Assembly: GCA_024347235.1 (NCBI GenBank)
Contig: AP025283.1
Location: forward strand, 1,116,001 to 1,180,000
Reading direction: 5' to 3'
Source: Aliamphritea spongicola
GTDB taxonomy: Bacteria > Pseudomonadota > Gammaproteobacteria > Pseudomonadales > Balneatricaceae
Length of the DNA stretch: 64,000 nucleotides
Shown: in pieces, positions 13,434 to 23,138 of the stretch
Layout: the number at the start of each line of letters is the position of its first letter
Numbering within the stretch: the stretch's first letter is position 1
Translations under genes and position numbers: made by a program
The notes under the pieces: model-generated
What the model saw: only the letters and a program-made list of their open reading frames with translations
Told to the model about the DNA's origin: nothing
The model's database searches: none

Positions 13434-13934
13434 TCAGAGCGTTCTCCAGCGCAGTCCCAGTGAGCTGCTGTAGCCCATGCTTTTCTCAGCGATTTTGCCG
13501 TCCGTATCGATCAGATAATAGGTTGGGAATGCAGAAATTTTATATGCACTGCTAACCAGGCGGTTGCCCATTAATACCGGCACCTGAACTTCCTGCTCGC
13601 CTACAAATTCCGAGACTTCACTGGTTGAAGTGTAATCCAGAGCGACTGCTACGGCGTTTACATCATCTGATATTGCCGCAAGATTACCGATACTGAGCTT
13701 ACAAATACTGCACCAGGGAGCAAAGAAATACACCAGTGTCTGTTTGCCCGGCGTGAACATAAGAGAACTGTCAGATGACTGAAGAACCGGCAGTTCAAAG
13801 TTTTCAGCAGGCTGGTTATCTGCCAGTAAGTTACGTTCCTGCCAGGCAGTTATGCCTGTAATAACGATAAGTATCAGGGCGATATCTTTCCAATACTTTT
13901 TAATCAGTGTTTTGGGATTCAGGAAAGTTGGCAT
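13434..13934 (-). CDS. TlpA/ResA-like thioredoxin-fold protein
   Basis: A 166-residue membrane-anchored or secreted redoxin. A hydrophobic N-terminal segment (IALILIVITGITAW, about residues 17-30) would anchor the protein, with the thioredoxin fold in the periplasm. The active site is FFAPWCSICKLSIGNL, a CSIC form of the CxxC motif, and the cis-proline region is SAFPTYYLID. The family reduces disulfides, for example in cytochrome c maturation or copper delivery; which partner applies here cannot be told. No redox operon surrounds it. The frame is intact. Confidence 0.82.
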   Translation of the reverse strand: MPTFLNPKTLIKKYWKDIALILIVITGITAWQERNLLADNQPAENFELPVLQSSDSSLMFTPGKQTLVYFFAPWCSICKLSIGNLAAISDDVNAVAVALDYTSTSEVSEFVGEQEVQVPVLMGNRLVSSAYKISAFPTYYLIDTDGKIAEKSMGYSSSLGLRWRTL

Positions 13935-14056
13935 AAAAGTCTTGTTGTTATTGGGAAGTTTCGGTTAATGATCTGACAACTAAACAGGCTAAAAATTCAG
14001 GTTGTTAGATGTAAACTGAGCAATCATTTCATTTTGCCCGGAGTGGTGCTGGTTTT

Positions 14057-14589
14057 ATGGCTAAAGCAGTTATTGTGATTGATGTGCAGCGTGCTTTTTT
14101 GAGCAGGAGCCTTTACCGGCAAATGCTGAACAGACCATTGATAATATTAACCGGGTGACGGTGGCTGCAAGAGCCGCATCGGTACCGGTGATATTTATTT
14201 ACCATGAACGTCCACAAAATGGTCTGCATGCGGATTCAGAACCGTGGCAGCTGCAGAAAGATCTGGTTACAGATGTCGATGACCGGCAAGTAAGAAAAAC
14301 GACACCGGATGCGTTTTTAGATACAGATCTGCAGTCTCAGCTAACAGAAATCGGTGCGGATCAACTGGTGATTTGTGGTTTTGCCAGTGAGTTCTGTGTG
14401 GATACCACTACAAGGCGGGCGGCTGGTCTTGGGTATCGGGTAGAGCTGGTAACTGATGCTCACACTACCCATGATAAAGCCCATGCGACAGGTGAGCAGA
14501 TCAGTTTGCATCATTCTAATACGCTGACCTCGATTATCAGTTTCCCGCAAAAGGTGGAAGCGGTTACCAGTAAGTCAGTCAGTTTTTAG
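14057..14589 (+). CDS. Isochorismatase-family cysteine hydrolase (one frameshift)
   Basis: About 178 residues once the frame is repaired near 14095 (six T where seven restore it): MAKAVIVIDVQRAFFEQEPLP, then the open frame. The catalytic triad of the family is present: the Asp in VIDVQ, the Lys in VRKTTPDAF and the Cys in GFASEFCVDTT. The family includes isochorismatases, nicotinamidases and N-carbamoyl hydrolases. The short form and GYRVELVTDAHTTHDK tail resemble the general cysteine hydrolases of unknown substrate. It ends convergently, overlapping the next gene by 11 bases. Confidence 0.82.
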
Positions 14590-15701
14590 CGGTGATTGAA
14601 TTCAGCATGTCTTCATAAGCTCCACGCTGATTGTTCCAGCTAATATAACTGACGTCCGGAGGCATTCGTGTGTCACGTTCTGTCGCTGCTTCAGATAGCT
14701 TATTGCATGCAGCTGTTGCTTCCTGATCAATATCTTCTGCGCAGTTATAAAGATATTGTTCCGCAAACAGGGCCGGGTATACCTCACGTGCCGGTAAAAC
14801 TGGCGTACAGCCGCAGGCGACTGCTTCAAGTACTGAAAGCCCCTGAAATTCATGTAATGCAGTAGACAGAAAAGCGTCTGCAGATCGCAACCACTGAAGA
14901 TATTCCTCACGGCTTTCGGCGTAGCCAAACTGAACCAGCCTGTGCTTAAAGCGTTCACTAATGAGTTTGAATTCCTTTGGGGAATGGCGAAAACTCTGGC
15001 CCATCAGGCAAAGGCGGTAGTCGGTGTTCTGTTTTTCCAGCTGTTCTAAAATTGCCAGTAAATGTGTTGGCCCTTTATCGTATTCCCAGCGGGCTGCCCA
15101 GACAATTCTTAATGCTTTCCGGTCGTTATCACGCCAGTCAGTTAATTTTGTTTGAAGCTTCTGGGCTGGTGAAAACAGCTCATTTTCCAGTGGTACAGGC
15201 AGGACAGAAGCACGTTCCCTGAGTTGAGTTAGCAGGCCTGCGGGTACATGGTCCGGCAGTTTTTCAGTAGTGCCTGTGCGCCACTAAAAAGCTGTCCCGG
15301 TTATAGGTGGTATTGAATAAGATGCGATCAGCGCAGGCAGCGGTGTAAATGTTGAGAATCTGCGGTTCTACGCTTTTATGGGCATTGTCCGTTGCCGGAT
15401 AGGCAAACTGATTTTCATGAAAGTACACAACTGACGGTATGCTGGCCAGATTAGGTACCATACCTTTCAGTGCGGAAAGGTCTGTCATAGAGGTGGCAAT
15501 AACCAGGTCGTAAGGCTGTTCGAGCAGAGGGCGTTGTTCGCCGAAGGCCCAGCTCAGGCTGTTGCCGCGGATCCGCCAGGCAAAGTAGCGCGCCGGCAGG
15601 GTCAGCAATGTCCATTCATGTTCAGGAAATTGTCTGATCAGATTTTGATGCCAGTATCGGTGACTGTCGGCATCATAGGCGGAAAGTAACAGGATCTTCA
15701 C
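14579..15701 (-). CDS. DUF3524 glycosyltransferase, homologue of tRNA-queuosine mannosyltransferase (frameshifts)
   Basis: A glycosyltransferase of about 375 residues with a GTG start at 15701. The N-terminal half has the DUF3524 signature seen in animal GTDC1: SAYDADSHRYWHQNL, LTLPARYFAWRIRG, VYFHENQFAYP and FNTTYNRDSF. The C-terminal half is a GT4 fold with RIVWAARWEYDKGP and HEFQGLSVLEAVACGCTPVLP for sugar-nucleotide binding. GTDC1 was identified as the enzyme (QTMAN) that mannosylates queuosine in tRNA-Asp. Whether bacterial members do the same is not known to me. The frame breaks near 15285 (restored by one T) and 15262 (by one A). It starts 47 bases after the M20 gene on the same strand, so they could be cotranscribed. 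Confidence 0.8.
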
Positions 15702-15748
15702 TGTGCAGCTCGGGTCTCTCTTCGGGGAGGGCAGTATAGCGGTTAAGT

Positions 15749-16877
15749 TTATCTGAGTAACTGCCTGTAAATAGCAGCGAAAATATCTTTGCCAGTGGGA
15801 ATTAACTGATCAGGAAAGTCGTAGTCAGGATTGTGTATCTGTGGCGTTGTTTCACCTGCGCCCAGTGCGAACATAGCCCCCGGCTGGCAGCACTTATGGC
15901 ACCAAAGTCTTCAGACCAGCGAAACGGTTCATCCAGCCATTGAACCGGTTGCCCGTATTCACTTGCTGCCCGGGCAACATAGTCTGCACATTCAGAATCG
16001 TTACGGCTGGCGGCAAAGATATCATTCCACTCAAAGCTGATGCTTAAACTGTGCTGTTGTGCCACTGCGCGGCAATGCTCTGTAACGGTCTCGATTAACC
16101 GGTTCATTGCTGAATCTGACTCGGTGCGCAGTGTGGCGAGAAGCTCTGCCTCTCCCGGGATGTGCCGAATGCTGCCTCGCCGAGTTTGCAATGAATGAGT
16201 GTTAGCATTACCAGTTCTTCTTGTGTGATGTTCTTAGCCAGGCCGGGCAAGGTTTGAATAAGTTCTGCAATGGCACTGGCCGGGCTGATACCGGTTTCAG
16301 GGTAAGCGGCATGGGCCGTTTTTCCGGTGAGTCTGACGGTCAGGCCCCGTGAAGCACAGTTGAAACTGCCTGAGCGTATCATGACCTGGCCCATGGGGTA
16401 GCCAGGCAGATTATGCAGTGCAAAGCAGTAGTCCGGTGCAAGTTCTGAAAATACAGGATCCGCAACGATTGCTCTGGCACCTTCTCCGGTTTCTTCTGCC
16501 GGCTGAAACAGTACGATGACGGTTCCCCGTTCAGGCCGGTTGTTGGCTATATAACTGGCAAGGGATAGCAGAATTGTCATATGACCATCATGCCCACATT
16601 TATGAGATATGCCCGGTGTGACTGAACGGTGAGCAAAAGTGTTTATTTCATTAATGGGCAGGGCATCAAGTTCTGCCCGGAATAAGACCGTAGCTCCGGG
16701 GTTCGGGCTGTCAAAGCAGGCCGCGACGCCATGACCACCAATATCGGTATACAGACGGTCAGGTACTAAGTCTTGCAGCTGACTGGCTATAAACCGGGCC
16801 GTTGCCTGTTCGCTTCCGGACAATTCCGGGTGTTGATGTAACCGGTGACGGATTTGTAGCCAGTGAGTCTTGTGCAT
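15749..16877 (-). CDS. M20D family amidohydrolase (N-acyl amino acid hydrolase type)
   Basis: A zinc or manganese amidohydrolase of about 377 residues. Metal ligands of the M20D family are present: SHKCGHDGHM (Cys and His), PAEETGEGA (Glu) and LHNLPG (His), with a final His in the repaired C-terminal part. The sequence starts IRHRLHQHPELSGSEQATA, like hippurate hydrolases and IAA-amino-acid hydrolases. These release an amino acid from an N-acyl conjugate. Frames break near 16160 (restored by one C) and near 15880 (by one G). The restored end is GAGETTPQIHNPDYDFPDQ...AAIYRQLLR with stop TAA at 15749. It starts 9 bases after the EamA transporter, so the two are probably cotranscribed. Confidence 0.86.
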
Positions 16878-16886
16878 AATTTCGTT

Positions 16887-17799
16887 TTACTTTGAGGCAT
16901 TGGACAGGCCTGTGAAGCCGAAAGCAGGCAGCCTGAATTTACTGAAGATTATAATATTGCCGCTGATAACCAAGAGTAAACCACCGATGGCTGCAGGTGA
17001 CCAGTTATAGCCTTCATATAACGAGGATATCGTCAGGGCGACTACCGGAAACATCACTGTTGCATAGGCTGCAGAGTCCGGGCCTATCCGCCCGACCAGC
17101 ATCAGATAGGCAGTAAAGCCGATTACCGTTCCGGGAATAGCCAGATACAACAGTGCAGAAACGTAGCTCGCCTCATAGCTGATGGTGAATTCAACACCGT
17201 TTATCCGGCTTATGACAAACAGAATAGCCACACCGTAGAACATGCCCCAGGCGTTGGTTGTCGGTGGTTTCAGACCCTGTTTCTGATGTCTGACAGAGAG
17301 CATGTTACCCAGTGAAAAGCAGTAAGTACCCGCTGCAGCCAGGGCGATACCGGGCAACAGTGTCCAGATATCTGACTGTTGCTGCAATTCTGGCCAGAAC
17401 AGAATGCTGATGCCCAGTAAGCCCAGTACGGCGCCGCAGAGTACCCTTGTTGTCGGCCGTTTACCAAACCATATCCAGTTATTCACAGCATTCAATACGG
17501 TTGCCAGCGAGAAAATGACAGAGATTAATCCGCTGGATACATAGCCTGTGGCAAGGTAGAAACAGTAAAAGTTAACGCAAAAAGGCAGGCTCCCTGTAAT
17601 AGACAGAAAAGATGGTCTCTTGGGGTCAGGGGCTGTCGTTTTCTGAACAGCTGCAGCAAGCTGAACATAACAATTGCCGCCAGCGAGAACCGGTAAATGA
17701 TAGATGCCTCGATGGCGACATCGCCCAGCTGCAGTTTGATTGCTATCCAGGTTGTTCCCCAGATGATCACTGTTAACAGGTATAAAAAGCTGTCAGCAT
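16887..17799 (-). CDS. EamA/DMT-family transporter (frameshifts)
   Basis: Ten-helix inner-membrane transporter of the drug/metabolite family, with two EamA repeats. Visible features are LYLLTVIIWGTTWIAIKLQLG, YRFSLAAIVMFSLLQL, then the second repeat with GTYCFSLGNMLSVRH, AIPGTVIGFTAYLMLVGRIG and FPVVALTISS. Such proteins usually export amino acids or other metabolites. The literal frame could start at 17863, but adding one T near 17786 gives an ATG start at 17799 (MLTAFLYLLTVIIWG) and a normal length of about 300 residues, which I prefer. A second break near 17555 is also repaired by one T. It is divergent from an AraC regulator. Confidence 0.83.
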
Positions 17800-18021
17800 A
17801 ATAGAGTTTTCCACTGTGTTTGGATTTGGAGCGGATTAAAGTGTGACACGGGTGTAATCTCATGGCTGGTAGCTTATTGCGCAGTGTCCGGGCATTCTGA
17901 ACGTTTTTGGTACATTCTTGCTGTTTTGTCTGGGGGAATGGTCAGCAACAGGTAGCTGAATTAGCATAGGGTGAAAGGTTAGCGATTTTTACACAAAGGT
18001 TCGTGAACACGGCAGTCAGCT

Positions 18022-18901
18022 ATGAGTCAGTTAAGCCACCAGGATTATCTGGTTTTCAGTCAGTTAAATGCTTCTAACGCGACACTTGAGCAAAGCGTCA
18101 GTCTTGGCAGCGGTGTTGCGGCGGCAGTCTGGTCGAACGCTGAGGATTACGTTGTTTATGACGGGCCGGCTCATCATACCCTCAGTTGTTATCTGGACGG
18201 GGTACGATATCAGCCGTAGCAGCGAAGGGCAGCGGCTGACTGGCGGAGCACCGGGTAAGGTGTGTGTTATGCCGCAGGGGCACGAGTCTTATTGGGAAGT
18301 CTCAGGCTATCTGCGCTTTTTCCATCTGTACTTTGATCACAATAAGCTGTCTGAGCTGACAACCCGTATCTGGGACCGTGATCAACAGGTTCAGATGCCA
18401 GATCTGACGTTTGAAGATATCGCCTGGATTGATGCTTTATGCCGAAATGTGGTGATGCCACTTAACTGGACATCGGCAGCGGACCGGCTCACCCTGAGCA
18501 GTGCTGCTGATATGTTGATGACTTATCTGCTGCAACATTATGCCCGTGAGAAATCTTTGCCGGATATTTCGGGAGGGCTGGCACCTCATGTTAAACGTCA
18601 GGTGCTCGAATATATGCACGCGCATCTGGGGCAGGGGTTCGTCTTGAGGAGCTGGCGGATCTCGCTAATCTGAGTAGCTATCACTTTGCACGGATGTTTA
18701 AGCAGTCTCTGGGGAGCCCCACACCGTTATATGACTGAGTTAAGGTTGCAGAAAGCCCGTCGTCAGGTACTGGAAAGTAAAGTCTCTCTGAAGGACCTTG
18801 CGCTGGAGCTGGGATTCAATGATCAGAGTCATTTCGGTAAAAAGTTTAAGCAGCGTTTTGGTGTCAGCCCGGCTCAGGCGCGCCGTTCTGAAAAGCTGTA
18901 A
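18022..18901 (+). CDS. AraC-family transcriptional regulator (frameshifts)
   Basis: About 295 residues. The N-terminal half is a cupin-like sensing domain (YVVYDGPAHHTLSCYLDG, VCVMPQGHESYWEV, LRFFHLYFDHNKL). The C-terminal half is the double helix-turn-helix: LEELADLANLSSYHFARMFK and VSLKDLALELGFNDQSHFGKKFKQRFGVSPAQARR. The frame breaks near 18197 (two G missing), 18637, 18710 and 18718, and each is repaired by adding bases in runs. It is divergent from the EamA-M20D pair with about 220 bases between, so it is a good candidate for their regulator. The effector is unknown. Confidence 0.86.
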
Positions 18902-18905
18902 GTGA

Positions 18906-18927
18906 CCGGCGCTCATTGCAGCGCCGG
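18906..18927. terminator. Hairpin between the AraC and ATP-grasp genes
   Basis: Perfect stem CCGGCGCT / AGCGCCGG with a six-base loop, in the gap between two convergent genes. No long T tract follows on either strand, so it is a weak or bidirectional terminator. Confidence 0.55.
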
Positions 18928-18945
18928 CATATCAGAGTGTCTGTT

Positions 18946-20173
18946 TTATCCGGACAGTTGGGCTTTTTCTGTAGCATTGCCAGGAAGTTATTGAATATCC
19001 GCTGCATCTGAGGGCGTTTGTAAGGATACATTTCGCTACAGTCCATTGCGTGAATGTTCAGCGAAGCACCCACTTCGAAGATCAGCAGTTTGCCGTCCTG
19101 GGTTTCACTGCAGTCCATGCCGAAATAATCCAGGCCAACGGTTTCATGCAGTGTTTTTATTGCTGCTGCGTGTCGTTTGGCAAAGCCTTGCCTGAAGTTA
19201 CCCATCGCGCCGGCCTCTTCAAAGCGTTTTGCAGCGCTTTGTTCCATTCCCGCATTTCCGTAATGCACCATCCAGTGATCAGAGACAGCCATGTGGGCCA
19301 GTTCTGGCTGGCCGTCGATCATTACAACACGGTATTTTCGGAATTGGCCGTCCTTGCTGCGATAGTCCACATAACGGGAAACAAAGAATTCTGCATCGTT
19401 ATAGCGTGCAAGATAATCCTGTAAGGCTTCAGGCTGATCGAGCCGTTCCAGGCCATAACCTGCATGAGAATCTACCGGGCGGATAATAACCGGCATATTG
19501 CCGTCAACAATGAGTTCTTCAAGAGGCGGGTTGCCCCCGGCGACCTGAAATAATGTTTCACGGCTGACCCGGATGGTAACCGGCATTTCAATGTGCGGCA
19601 GGTTTTGCAGCTGATGGCAGATTAAATCTCTTCCCAGTACGCTGACAGGTGCCGGCATATTGAGAACCGGACGGGGCCACTGGCTAATCCAGTTGTTTAT
19701 ATAGTCCAGCGTTGCAAGGTTCCGGTCCAGCTCGCTGAGTGCCACGATTGCTATATCATGATCCGGTAATTCCTGAGGAAATGGCAGGGTGGGATCAACA
19801 TAGAGAAACTGCATACTGAAACCGGCACCTTCGGCGATAAACTCCAGTGGTGTATTGGTCATCAGGTTGCCGGGCGCGACGAGTGCCAGTAAGCGAACAG
19901 TGTGCCGCTTAATGGTTGGCTCAAGACAGAAGTGCTGCTGAATTGCCAGCGCCTGTTGCTGAACTGCTACGCCGGTATCCGGCTGTCCACGTAATTGCAG
20001 CAAAATTGACAGATCAAAAGTGCCTGGGCATCACCTTTGCCACCACGGTCGATGAAGTCGAGACCGAGATCAGTGAGGTCTTCGCCGTGGTATACCCTGG
20101 ACATTAAGTTTGCCAGGCCGTGCAGGTGAGGCACGTGTGAATCTGAATTGAGTTGCGGTGCTGGACTATTCAT
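18946..20173 (-). CDS. Uncharacterised ATP-grasp (RimK-like) protein (frameshifts)
   Basis: About 410 residues. The ATG at 20173 with AGGGAT upstream is preferred. The N-terminal part (LANLMSRVYHGEDLTDLG...LQLRGQPDTGVAVQQQALAI) looks like helical repeats. The middle resembles a substrate or pre-ATP-grasp domain. The C-terminal half is ATP-grasp: MPVIIRPVDSHAGYGLERL, FFVSRYVDYRSKDGQFRKYRVVMIDG and GLDYFGMDCSETQDGKLLIFEVGASLNIHAMD. The family couples ATP hydrolysis to amide or ester bond formation through an acyl-phosphate. The metal-binding Glu is present in IFEVGAS. The usual Asn three residues later is replaced by Leu-Asn (SLN). The substrate is unknown. Frames break near 20000 (restored by one T) and near 18970 (by one A, giving LQKKAQLSG and stop 18946). 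Confidence 0.75.
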
Positions 20174-20577
20174 AGCAATCCCTACAGCTGTTAACCCGGT
20201 GGAAGCCGGGCTTTGTAAGGAGCAATAAAGCAATTCCTGTGCCATGACATCAAAAAGTCTGATTGAAATGCATGGTTTCTGGCGTTATTAGCTTATAGCG
20301 ATTTTAAGAGAAATTGGTTTTGATACTGGAGCCTTCGTTAAGTCAGTGCCTGTGAAGAAAGTGGGCACTTACATTCAGGTTTAAGTCGCCACATAACAGT
20401 CGATTCGTGTATCTGTTTTCTCATTTTTGTAAGACGGTGGGCGGCAGGTTTTGCCGTTTTCTTTTGTGAAAGCGGCAATAATCCGCCGTTGTCAGATCAA
20501 TACTTTGGGATGCTGGGGTTGCTCGGGTACGCTTACTTTATATATTGCCCGCATAATTAAGCTGAGGAAGTCCGCAG
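20174..20577. other. Non-coding stretch before sdhE
   Basis: About 400 bases with no convincing gene. A small hairpin CGGCA / TGCCG at 20442-20456 is followed by TTTTCTTTT and could be an attenuator or terminator. A promoter-like pair TTGCTC (20519-20524) and TATATT (20541-20546), 16 bases apart, lies just ahead of sdhE. Confidence 0.45.
20519..20546 (+). promoter_or_regulatory. Possible sdhE promoter
   Basis: TTGCTC and TATATT separated by 16 bases, ending 31 bases before the sdhE start codon. It is a consensus match only. Confidence 0.45.
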
Positions 20578-20838
20578 ATGTATACAGAAGAAGATGTACG
20601 ACGATTAAAATGGCAGAGCCGGCGCGGTATGCTTGAGCTGGATGTGTTATTTGTGCCATTTGTTGAAGAAGCTTTTTCTGATCTTGATGAAGCAGACCAG
20701 GACCGCTTCGTGAAGTTGCTGGCCTGTGAAGATACAGACCTGTTCGTCTGGTTGATGGAGAGGGAAGAGCCTGCTGATCCGGATTTACAGCGTATCGTCA
20801 GAATCATTCTTGACCGTGTCCAGCCAGCTAAAGATTAA
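20578..20838 (+). CDS. sdhE: FAD assembly factor SdhE
   Basis: An 86-residue protein of the SdhE/YgfY (formerly CptB) family, which helps attach FAD covalently to succinate dehydrogenase and fumarate reductase. The key RGxxE motif is present as [12 protein letters not shown] (residues 14-25), followed by the acidic helical bundle [20 protein letters not shown] and [10 protein letters not shown]. Length and motif are typical. The next gene, ygfX, overlaps its end, as in E. coli and other gammaproteobacteria. Confidence 0.94.
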   Translation: MYTEEDVRRLKWQSRRGMLELDVLFVPFVEEAFSDLDEADQDRFVKLLACEDTDLFVWLMEREEPADPDLQRIVRIILDRVQPAKD

Positions 20839-21280
20839 GCTATATCCTTCTCGCCAGCTTGGAGTCCTTTACGCCGGGCTGGCATTATTAGCGTATTACA
20901 GCGTCTGGCTGTTACACCTTCCCTGGTTTCTGAATGTTATTTTAAGTCTGTTGCTGGGGCTGATGTTTTTCTCTGTTTGGCGCCGCTATATTTCTCTTAC
21001 CCATGACCGTTCTGTTATCGCACTGCACTGGCAGGCTAAAGATAAATATTTGAGTATCTGCCTGCATTCAGGTGAGTGGCTGACTGTTACTAGGATAGAA
21101 CAGCGGGTGCTTTGGCCCTGGCTGACGGCCATGCGTGTCAGAGTGGAAGGGGCAGGTAATGGAGCGCTGAATCTGATTGTGTTATCTGATTCGCTAAGTG
21201 AGTTTTCGCAGTACCGGCAATTCAGAATGTTTTGCCGGTTTGCGCGAATTAAAGACAGTTTATTGCAGGCTGCAAAGTAA
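20816..21280 (+). CDS. ygfX: YgfX (CptA) family inner-membrane protein
   Basis: About 155 residues. Two adjacent hydrophobic segments ([17 protein letters not shown] and [18 protein letters not shown]) are followed by a soluble domain with [21 protein letters not shown], the YgfX pattern. In E. coli YgfX was described as a toxin-like partner of YgfY, a reading that overlaps with SdhE work and is disputed. The start is uncertain: GTG at 20816 or TTG at 20810, both overlapping sdhE by about 25 bases. It converges on nadB with only 13 bases between. Confidence 0.85.
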   Translation: MSSQLKIKLYPSRQLGVLYAGLALLAYYSVWLLHLPWFLNVILSLLLGLMFFSVWRRYISLTHDRSVIALHWQAKDKYLSICLHSGEWLTVTRIEQRVLWPWLTAMRVRVEGAGNGALNLIVLSDSLSEFSQYRQFRMFCRFARIKDSLLQAAK

Positions 21281-21293
21281 AAATCAGAGCTGC

Positions 21294-22884
21294 TTACCAG
21301 TCATAGTTAATCGGTGTAAGAATGCTGTCGCGGGGTTCTGCATGTGTATCAGGATAGTCCAGCGTGTAATGCAGGCCCCGGCTTTCTTTACGAAGCATAG
21401 CGCAGCGGATAATCAGATCGGCTACAACCGCCAGGTTTCTTAATTCCAGTAAGTCACGGCTGATTTTATAATTGCTGTAATAGTCAGTGATTTCCTGCTG
21501 TAACAGATCAACCCGGTGTTTGGCACGCTGCAGGCGTTTGTCTGTGCGTACTATGCCTACGTAATCCCACATAAAGCGGCGCAGTTCATCCCAGTTGTGA
21601 GCAATAATGACGTCTTCATCAGAATCTGTTACCTGAGATTCATCCCAGCCTGGCACGTCGGGAATGACCGAGTCTGTGTTTAAGTGCTCGCTGATATGCC
21701 GGGCCGCAGATGATGCGTAAACGATACATTCCAGTAATGAGTTACTTGCCAAACGGTTAGCGCCGTGAAGCCCGGTGAATGCTGTTTCGCCAACGGCATA
21801 AAGACCTTCTATGTCCGTGCAACCGTGTTTGTCCGTCATGATGCCACCACAGGTGTAATGTGCAGCAGGTACTACCGGGATAGGCTGGCGGGTAATATCA
21901 ATGCCGTAACTCAGGCACCGTTCGTAAATCGTCGGGAAATGCTCTTTGATAAAACTTTCCGGTTTATGGGATATGTCGAGGAACAGGCAGTCGGAACCAA
22001 GACGCTTCATTTCATGGTCGATGGCTCTGGCGACGATATCCCGGGGGCAAGTTCACCGCGGGGTCGAACTTATCCATAAACCGTTTGCCATCAGGCAATA
22101 GCAGTTTTCCGCCTTCTCCCCGCACTGCCTCGGTAATCAGAAATGACTTTGCCTGAGGATGATAAAGGCAGGTTGGATGAAACTGATTGAATTCAAGGTT
22201 GCTGACGCGGCAGCCAGCCCGCCAGGCGATGGCAATGCCGTCACCGGAAGCGCCGTCTGAGTTACTTGTATAGAGGTAAGCTTTACTGGCTCCGCCTGTT
22301 GCCAGCACAACCGCCCGTGCTTTGAACACATCGACTTTTTCTGTCTTGTTGTTCAGGACATATGCTCCGATGCAGGCGTTGTTGGCCAGGTTGAGTTTTC
22401 GTCGGGTAATCAGGTCAACGGCGATACAGTCTTCGAACAGGTCGATGTTGTTGCTTTCTTGTGCCCGCTGAATCAGGGTTTGCTGAATTGCCTGACCGGT
22501 AGCATCCGCAGAGTGAATAATCCGCCGATGGCTGTGACCTCCTTCTTTGGTCAGGTGATATTCGCCGTCATGCTGGGTAAAAGGAACGCCCTGATCTATC
22601 AGCCAGTCGATGCTGTTTTTACCCTGTTCGACGGTAAAACTGACAGCTTCCGGCCGGCTCAGGTTAACACCGGCGGTTATGGTATCGTCGATATGTGCCT
22701 GCGGGGTGTCTGTGTTATCCAGTACGGCAGCAATGCCGCCCTGTGCCTGATACGTTGATCCGCTGGTCAGATTGGCTTTACTCAGTACGGCAATTCGTTG
22801 CTCCCCGGGCAGTTGCAGTGCAAGACCCAGGCCAGCAGCACCACTGCCTATAATTAAAACGTCGTACTGAAATTCTTTACCCAT
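21294..22884 (-). CDS. nadB: L-aspartate oxidase (frameshifts)
   Basis: FAD enzyme that oxidises aspartate to iminoaspartate, the first step of NAD biosynthesis. The dinucleotide-binding motif [17 protein letters not shown] lies at the N-terminus. It is followed by [23 protein letters not shown] and [14 protein letters not shown] flavin contacts ([19 protein letters not shown]). The C-terminal helical domain ends ILTPINYDW. About 530 residues. Two missing C near 22040-22055 break the frame; the repair gives [18 protein letters not shown]. The start MGKEFQYDV at 22884 has no obvious ribosome site. It is divergent from rpoE, exactly as in E. coli. Confidence 0.94.
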
Positions 22885-23002
22885 GAGAAAGGTCCGCAAG
22901 CAAAAGGCTGTTAATCAACTGCTAATTATTGCCTGAACGCGGTGCTGTCACCAGCCTGAAATAATAATTCCGAAAAATATTTATCAAAAACATGATGCTG
23001 GT

Positions 23003-23030
23003 GGAACTTAACGTGCTGACCATGTTCATA
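23003..23030 (+). promoter_or_regulatory. Sigma-E-type promoter upstream of rpoE
   Basis: GGAACTT at 23003-23009 is a perfect sigma-E -35 element. Sixteen bases later is TCATA, close to the TCTRA/TCAAA -10. It lies about 110 bases before the rpoE start codon. Sigma-E autoregulation through such a promoter is known in E. coli and Pseudomonas. Confidence 0.75.
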
Positions 23031-23138
23031 CTTTATGATTTAGCAGTCATTGGTGAGCTGATTGCACAGCAGGCATTCATTTTTCCTGCGGGCTGAATAA
23101 GATAGCCATTATTGTAGAGTTTTGTATTAAGGAAACGA

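Noticed and set aside
18022..18901. The AraC gene and others as true pseudogenes
   Set aside because: All breaks here need only added bases in runs (two G near 18197, then single bases), and the restored protein is complete. The same pattern affects essential genes, so sequence error is more likely than decay.
20451..20636. A 61-codon plus-strand frame overlapping the start of sdhE
   Set aside because: It overlaps sdhE out of frame, contains the likely sdhE promoter and a possible attenuator, and has no protein features.
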